A stretch of DNA of 64,000 nt, taken from contig NC_088301.1 in assembly GCF_032854445.1 (NCBI RefSeq), positions 10,846,281-10,910,280 on the forward strand, written 5' to 3'. The position numbers were made by a program, and so were the translations under genes. This stretch comes from Liolophura sinensis. Its lineage: Eukaryota; Mollusca; Polyplacophora; Chitonida; Chitonidae. Under the pieces are notes generated by a model, which saw only the letters and a list, made by a program, of their open reading frames with translations, made no database searches and was not told the DNA's origin. Shown piece after piece: positions 57,401-64,000 of this stretch. How positions within the stretch are numbered: the stretch's first letter is position 1; the number at the start of each line of letters is the position of its first letter.

Positions 57401-57580
57401 TAGAAAATAATGTTTGAAGTTTTAAACGTCTGTTCTCATCAGTGATATTGAGTGTTAGCCTTGTAAAAATATAACTTAAAAGTTATATTTACTCGTTGCA
57501 GTACATATAGGCCTATATATTAAATTGCTATTTGTACGTATGTAGATGTGTCGATGTACTATAAGGGATCTCGATTTGTC
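54500..57580. other. Intergenic stretch with a SINE tail
   Basis: No gene recognised. Holds a G-run (about 55191-55204), a SINE 3' fragment at 55696-55770 (cctcccaccataatgctgca, ataagtgaaatattcttgag) and AT-rich DNA. Confidence 0.4.
55696..55770 (+). mobile_element. SINE 3' fragment
   Basis: cctcccaccataatgctgca, gccgtcgaataagtgaaatattc and ttgagtttggcgtaaaaaac correspond to the end of the SINE; the caccaatcaaataaata tail is altered. Confidence 0.65.
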
Positions 57581-57587
57581 TGTCTGT

Positions 57588-57741
57588 CTGTCGGTATGTA
57601 TGTATGTATGTATGTATGTATGTATGTATGTAGGTGTGTACAGTATGTATGTATGTTTGTATGTATGTGTGTGTGTATTTATGTATGCATGTATGTATGT
57701 ATGTATGTATGTATGTATGTATGTATGTATGTATGTATGTA

Positions 57742-57780
<39 letters not shown>

Positions 57781-58078
57781 GTATGTATGTATGTATGTAT
57801 GTATGTATGTATGTATGTATGTATGTGTGCATGTAGGTATATGTCTGTCTGTCTGCCTGTGTGTATGTATGTATGTATGTATGTATGTATGTATGTATGT
57901 ATGTATGTATGTATGTATATCTGTAGGTTTATGTCTGTCTGTCTGTATATATGTATATCTGTAGGTTTATGTCTGTCTGTCTGTCTGTCTGTATGTATGT
58001 ATATCTGTAGGTATATGTCTACATGTATGTCTGTATGTATGTATGTATGCCTGCATGTATGTATGTATGTATATATGT
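57588..58078. repeat. (TATG)n/(TG)n/(TCTG)n compound microsatellite
   Basis: About 490 bp dominated by GTAT tetranucleotides with an internal (GT)n tract near 57746-57778 and (TCTG) tracts. Tetranucleotide repeats give long Tyr/Val/Cys/Met open frames on both strands; these are not genes. Confidence 0.98.
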
Positions 58079-58084
58079 GTCCTT

Positions 58085-59217
58085 AGATTTTCCCCACGAC
58101 CTATCGACTTCACTCATGCCGGAATCATTACTGAAGACCAAAATGAAGCACACTGTCGCGAGAACTGAAAAGGCTAAATTAGGCATTGATGGAGTTTCAA
58201 ACCAGTTTGATTGTCATCCCAGACCCTACATCCATCCGATAACCAAAATAACTTAGTTACAGTATTGATCTACGCAAACCCTACATCCGTTAGATCTCCA
58301 GACAGAAAAAGTAATCTTCAGCGAGCACTTCAGTAATACCGTGTGATTTCCCAATATGTGTTTACAGGGTCTACAATGAATTCTTACAGGGCAAGTACCA
58401 TCAGTGTGCCTATAGGTATAGAGCCCTGTTAGTCTAAATAAACGTTTCCTTAGTAACGTTCCATCCTTTTCGATCATTCCTAGGTACATGAATGTCGAAG
58501 TAGCGAAACCACGCGTTTCTGTCTGGATGAATAACTGTGATAAATATTCCATTGGCCTATATTAAATAACAATAACTTTTGACGCTAAAAGGCATAGGGC
58601 CTAGAGGAAGCGTTAAGCCTTTTCACAACTGAGCTGAGGTATATAGTTGAGCTGGCAAGATGCCAAGAGCAGCCTTTGAAGAATTAAATTGCAGCTAAAC
58701 AAATAACGATGATATCATAGATATACAAACAGAAAGCTGTGTACACGCTCTTTGTTAACTCAAGTGCCAGATGCTCACGGGGTTACAGTATAGGCCTATG
58801 GGCCATACAGATCAGCAGGGACCAGTATAGGCCTATGTGCATTTTTCCGACCTGCACGGTAAGACATGCGTTACCGCGATATGAGGCCTATGCTATAGCA
58901 TGCAGCTTGATTATGAGATGTAGTAAAGGACATAGTTTAATAGGCCCTGTACGCCCGCAACTGTACAATTAGTCAGACAAGGATAACTCATTGAAAATGG
59001 AACATGGATAAGTTTGCCGATGGACTACAATGGACAGTTAGGGTGGGGAATTCCACTGGGAATCCCCCAGACAGGCTCACGGTTTAATGTACATGAAGGC
59101 TTAGGTTTACTGTGATGCTGCCGGAAATAAGATATATAGGCCTATTGTGTGAGATAAAGTACATGCGAAAAGAAATTAACGGAACTCTTATGCGCCAAGA
59201 GTGCCTTTTGCAGTTTT

Positions 59218-59276
<59 letters not shown>

Positions 59277-60257
59277 ATCTATGAATATGGTGATTTGTAT
59301 AGGTGCAGGTACAAGTCAGTATCCTTGAAGAAACGAAATTGAGACATACAGACAACATGTACTGCTCTTCCCCAACAATGTCAGCTGTCTATCCGACTCA
59401 TTAAGTCAACAAACCTGATTCGGGAGTACATATCGACGCACGAAATTAAGACCCGTCGCACTGACGCAATTTCTAAAAATAATCGTGAGTTTCAGGACAT
59501 TAGCCCAGTTTGTTACGTTCCACGGATCGCAGCGTGCAGTGTATACTTCTGGCCATATCTGGTGCTTTCTCACTTTATAACACTCGCGTATAACTTCGTT
59601 GCCAGGAGAAGAGATACCCCAGTTTGCTATTATCTTCCTGCAAGGAACATGTCGCATGACTTGTACCTCAACGTCCATGCATAACCTTCTTTGATATCAC
59701 CTTTTTCGGTGATAACTATCTGACTGCTGACGATGAAACAAATGTAGATTTTATCATTTGATTGTGTACAATAACGTCTTGCTTGCTCGAGAATTTGTTA
59801 CATATACAATAACGACCAATATATTATGGAGGAAACAAGAAGTTAACTTTTCTATACGTGAGACATGTCATAATGACCTTCATGAATATGTTAGACTACA
59901 TGTGAGATAACTATGTATACGCTGTATATAACATCTTCACAAAATTGATTTCTCGATGCAACTAACTCCATATACTATCACAAGGCATATAGTTACATAA
60001 CTGGATTTGATGGGTTATCCGTCTAAAGAATGCCAATTAACAGCCCACAGACAAACAATTGATGCATATTCTGCAGTGCATATGAGAAAGTTCTAAATTA
60101 ACGTGCCAGTGTAATCAGTGCTATATAGAAACGCACTTAATCCACCATATATCTGGGAGTGGAAAGGTATTTTTACTTCCGGGTACTTTTGAAACATTGT
60201 TAATTTTCGTCTAAGACTTACGTAATCTTAAGACATTATAGTTCTTCCATTTCACAG
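58085..60257. other. Intergenic stretch upstream of the coiled-coil gene, with a (TA)n tract
   Basis: A (TA)n microsatellite occupies about 59222-59272. No other feature is recognised. The bases just before the downstream ATG (ttccatttcacag) look like a splice acceptor, so a 5' non-coding exon may lie somewhere in this stretch. Confidence 0.45.
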
Positions 60258-61358
60258 ATGGCTTCAGCGAACTCTTGCTTCTTGCACTGCTCCTCTCAAG
60301 GCACAGGCGTGCGACTAGACATTAGCCTAAGTCCGGTCCCTTCAAGTGTTAGCCCTACCTGTTGTGTCGCATTGGGGGAAGAACATGGTAAACTGAGAGA
60401 GGAATTAGACGAGTTGTACAAGGATTACACGGTTCTACAATCTGATCTGCAGAGGCGGGTAGAAGAAGGGAAGGAGAAGGAGAAACGGTTATTGGACCTC
60501 CAGGGAGCCGTGTCAGAGTTCATATCCAAGGGTCTGAGAGTTCATTTAAGGAAACGCCAAGAGACTCGTCCACATGACTGCAGTGATAGGGTGGACCAAT
60601 CTCCTAATGACTCACAGACTGACAGAGCTGAATTGCCACCGGACAGGAATTACACCGAAAAGTTGATGTCTGAACTGGACGAAATCCACAGAAGAGTCAT
60701 CATGTTGGAAGAAGAGAATAGAGTTTTACGGGGTCTTAGTACGAATGGTAAGGGGAAAGAGTTTGATTTGTCTCTCTCTGTTGAAGCGTTGTCACCTGAT
60801 CTGGGCAAAGTTCCACAACAGTGTCAAAGCAAACTGCAAAGCAGGAAAGAGGATGAGGTGATGATGTCAGAGAAGAAGATCAAAGAAATGGCTGATGAAA
60901 ATCAACACCTTCATTCCAGTGTCGAGCAAGCCATCATGCTAGCTGCTCTCTGGGAGAATCGTTGGCGTTCTTGTAACGAAAAAACACAACGATTGGAGCA
61001 ATGTCTCCAGGTACTTAAACAAGATCAGCAAAACACAGAGTGGGATTGGCGCCCTTGGGAATTGAACGAGGGTCCAGACGTCAGACCAGTATCTTCAAGA
61101 TTTCGGAAAGAGGTGTGCCAGATGGCAGAATGCCAGAATTGCCGGCGATTCTTTGAAGGCAGCGAAGCTGAAGGTGATTTGTGTCAGTACCACACCCAGC
61201 GGCCGCTGTTCGTGACCGAGTGGCAGAGTCTCTTTCCTTGGCTGAACCACGACGCCATTATGCAGTACCAGGATTACAGATTTTGGCCATGCTGTGGCGT
61301 CTTGGCTAAAAAAACACCAAACGGGTGTAGAGTTGGCCAACATGTAATAAAGCCTTAA
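60258..61358 (+). CDS. Coiled-coil protein with C-terminal CHORD-like Cys/His cluster, uncharacterised
   Basis: A 366-residue uninterrupted frame from ATG at 60258 to TAA at 61356-61358. Heptad-like charged helices are seen at about residues 40-90 (EEHGKLREELDELYKDYTVL), 130-160 (EKLMSELDEIHRRVIMLEEE) and 195-255. The last 75 residues hold an ordered set of metal-ligand candidates: C292, C295, C309, H312, C345, C346, C357 and H362, in CQNCRRFF, LCQYH, FWPCCGVL and NGCRVGQHV. The order C-x2-C, C-x2-H, W-x-CC, GC-x4-H recalls the CHORD zinc module, with the aromatic residue before CC and the final GC--GxH, though spacing differs. No function is assigned. ATG directly follows an acceptor-like ttccatttcacag, so the true first exon may lie upstream and this ATG may be internal. 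AATAAA at 61706 fits its 3' end. Confidence 0.75.
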   Translation: MASANSCFLHCSSQGTGVRLDISLSPVPSSVSPTCCVALGEEHGKLREELDELYKDYTVLQSDLQRRVEEGKEKEKRLLDLQGAVSEFISKGLRVHLRKRQETRPHDCSDRVDQSPNDSQTDRAELPPDRNYTEKLMSELDEIHRRVIMLEEENRVLRGLSTNGKGKEFDLSLSVEALSPDLGKVPQQCQSKLQSRKEDEVMMSEKKIKEMADENQHLHSSVEQAIMLAALWENRWRSCNEKTQRLEQCLQVLKQDQQNTEWDWRPWELNEGPDVRPVSSRFRKEVCQMAECQNCRRFFEGSEAEGDLCQYHTQRPLFVTEWQSLFPWLNHDAIMQYQDYRFWPCCGVLAKKTPNGCRVGQHVIKP

Positions 61359-61705
61359 GTGAACAATCAGCTTGTTGTGGAGGTTTAGTTTCGCCGAAAT
61401 CGCCAATCTATACTTGTGTTGATTTTGGTCCACCTGTAAATTGCATGTCCGAAATTTTCCCCACTGTTGGACCGTTTGTTAATCAAATTGCAGTGAATGT
61501 CCGACAACGAACTGCCGTTGTTGAATCATATAGGCCTATGCAACACAAAGCTTGTTGAAACATGTGCCTTTTTGTCTTGTATATAAGATTTTTTTTTCAT
61601 ATAGTTTATCTAAAGCCTATGAATCCCAAATTCGACAGAGTAAGTTACGGACGCCCAGTCTAATATATTTATTTACTCCAAGGCTACATACTGTCAGAAA
61701 CCTGC

Positions 61706-61711
61706 AATAAA
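61706..61711 (+). promoter_or_regulatory. Poly(A) signal AATAAA for the coiled-coil gene
   Basis: AATAAA 348 bp after the stop codon, followed by a T-rich stretch (cttttttaat). Confidence 0.6.
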
Positions 61712-64000
61712 GGCTTTCATTGGATGCATGCTTTTTTAATCAGTCCTGAAATTTTTTTTTGAACCAGTATAGTGAACCATATTAGTGACCCATATAATCA
61801 GGGGCACCCGCATGAATATACTGACGTAAGGAAAATAGGATGACTCGAAATGTCTGACTTGAACCTTTGTGGTTATTTACCGTGTGTACCAAACCTTTTG
61901 ATTCAGACAGACCCAACCCTTTTGTGCAGTGTATAAAATCTCGTTAACAAATGTTGTGTTTTGAAAAAACATTGTAGCATTGTGAACGAGTGCAATTTCA
62001 TCTACAGTTAACCCCAATGACCAACCACAAGCAGGAACTTTTGAAAGTAAAAGACTATGAAAAAACATGGATTCCTATGACCGCGTGAAAAAGATTTCTG
62101 TGACGCCGTTTAAAGGGTAGTTTTACATGGTAATAATTTTATAATTAAGTTTTATAATTAACTTCTGGAGCAGCAGGTTCCACAATCTCTAACAGATATA
62201 GTAATATATGGATACAAAATATTGAATATTTACCCCTTCTTGACAACTGTACTGTAAAGTTTATACTGTGGCCTGCGGACAAAACTTTCTATCACCTCCC
62301 ATGCGTGTACACATGTACATGTATCTCCATCATCGACGGCCATATGCTTTTTTTTTTTTTGCATGATTGATTTTATGTGAAGATATTTATATTATGCTGA
62401 TAAACGACAGGCGTATAGGCTATATCTTCCGGCAATTGTAAATCCGTGAATGGATCTACAACTAGTGAGGACCATGTTTATAATGTAACTGTCAAGACGA
62501 TGGCAATCTCTGTCCTTGCAATTACATGAGGAAATCGAAGAATTACGAAAAAATCTTTCATTTGTCATTTAGAAAGTGATTTTTTTAAGTAAACAGTGTT
62601 ATAGTTATTGGGGATTATACGGTCTAAATAAAACACACATTCCAATAGTGGGGTCCGCACCCGTGATCTCAGTGTCAGACACCAAATCGCCACTAATATG
62701 CATGTCAACCCTCAAGACCACTACGACGAAGACGCATTACCACGTTGATGATCCCAAAGGACACCCCAGCCTTAGCTGAGTATATCAGACTGGTATAAAT
62801 ATCGTTCAGAAAGTGGATTTTTAAATCACAGAATTATCTTTAATAGGAATTATGCATTTTCTGATCAACACAGGGGTATAATGCATGTTCGCCGTGACAA
62901 GTTTACATGTCAGCTATTTGCGGTGTCAAGAAAAGGTAATTCGTATAATTTTAAACGATATTGCTGTTACTTAGCGTTGTTGTTGTTAGGGCTTGTATAT
63001 GCATGGCTCCATACTTGTTTCTTGTAAATACATGGTGTGAAGAAAAGCCTTCGTGGAAATCCATGGGTTCAACATTCTCAGTGTGCATGACGCATAGCCT
63101 ACTCTTGTATGAATATGTCATCTAGCTTTCCAAAACGTTGACAATAACAACAATGATATAATTGTGATAACCTATGCACCTGATGACAGGGAGTGATTAT
63201 GTCTACCACTATGTCAATATAATGTCCGTTGATTGCTTCTTGAAAACACGTATCCTGTGTCATAAAAAACATGTATGTACATAGACCTATATATCTGAAT
63301 GAAATGGCTTTGTAGTGATAATGGTCCTTGAACAGAACAGTGAATTGTGAGTTTATTTCAAATATGGTACACAATCATGGTGTAACAGTTATTGATACTG
63401 CGTATCTTTATGTGTATTTCTGTTGTTTTACCTGTCTGTATATACGCATGTTAATGTGCTGCTCAATTTGAATTTTGTTGTTGTTGTTATATATAGGCGT
63501 TGTTGTTTCAAATCAATATGCTAGGGCCTTCACATTTTCTGTCACTGTCATTCAATAATAACTGCAGTGGATCTGAATTAATTAAATTTTCTATTCCACA
63601 TGTATATAGGCATGTTATAGTAGACACCTTCAATTTGCATTGGTTGTTATAATCAGTATTTTTTGATATGTCGATCTGTATGATTCGAAGCATTTCTAAA
63701 GTCAGCATTGTCGTCTATGGCATGAGCATGGCACTCATCTGTTATTAAAATCAACCGTACTTGTATTGAGGAGGTTTGTTCCTAGTGAAGGTCTATGGTT
63801 AATCCGGGCAATCCGGTTTTCCCCACCCACAAATCTTACCGCCATCTTGAAAAATTCTAGAGCGCAGCGTTAAACACTCATGAGATAAATAAAAATAAAA
63901 AAAAAACGATTTACATGTGTGTTAACTTTAACAGACCCATGTGCACGAAAAATGAGATTTCAAATTTCAGATGTGAGGCTAATAGGCACAAATGAATTCT
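61712..64000. other. Intergenic stretch, with a SINE-like tail near the end
   Basis: No gene recognised. A (TTG)n tract lies near 63475-63488. At about 63806-63910 ggttttccccacccacaaat, cttaccgccatcttg and gcgttaaacactcatgagat then aaataaaaataaaa look like the 3' end of a second, related SINE family. Confidence 0.4.

Noticed and set aside
57476-58086. Tyr/Val/Cys/Met- or Thr/His/Ile-rich frames
   Set aside because: Translation of TATG and TG microsatellites.

Overview
This is nuclear DNA from an animal. Genes are split by many GT-AG introns, poly(A) signals are AATAAA, and intergenic and intronic DNA is full of SINEs, MITE-like elements, Tc1/mariner and LINE relics, microsatellites and minisatellites. 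A tRNA-type SINE ending in a caccaatcaaataaata tail occurs in several copies; together with protein sequences that are clearly animal but not vertebrate or insect-like, this suggests a marine lophotrochozoan, most likely a mollusc. The phylum is an inference.

Layout. 1-494 (+): the 3' end of a MAST-family kinase gene, followed by a long non-coding stretch with a Tc1 transposase relic. 7120-7842 (-): a single-exon Tctex1-domain dynein light chain gene (DYNLT5-like). 9-18 kb: gene-poor, with a decayed kinase-like relic and dispersed repeats. 18326-25640 (+): POFUT1, complete in 8 exons. 26.2-28.4 kb: two large minisatellites. 39464-28863 (-): PRIM2, DNA primase large subunit, 12 exons and 524 codons, with all four Fe-S cysteines. 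39651-51566 (+): LMBRD1, lysosomal cobalamin transport protein, 15 exons and 531 codons, head-to-head with PRIM2 across 186 bp. 52.5-60.2 kb: gene-poor, with a second Tc1 relic and a TATG microsatellite. 60258-61358 (+): a 366-residue coiled-coil protein with a CHORD-like Cys/His cluster at its C-terminus.

The genes are not a pathway. The PRIM2/LMBRD1 pair shares a compact promoter with an E2F-type site next to a CCAAT box on the primase side and a CLEAR-type GTCACGTGA site on the lysosomal side.

The most unusual theme is the repeated local amplification of exon-intron boundaries. POFUT1 exon 6 (about 150-bp period), POFUT1 exon 8 (about 114 bp), the acceptor region of POFUT1 exon 4, the end of LMBRD1 exon 9 (66 bp, about 14 copies) and the start of LMBRD1 exon 11 (59 bp, 4 copies) each sit in a tandem array of decayed copies of exon plus splice site. 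A minisatellite also appears to have grown from the stop-codon end of the DYNLT5-like gene. Exon coordinates were worked out by eye from reading-frame continuity, splice consensus and family similarity; no alignment or search was run.
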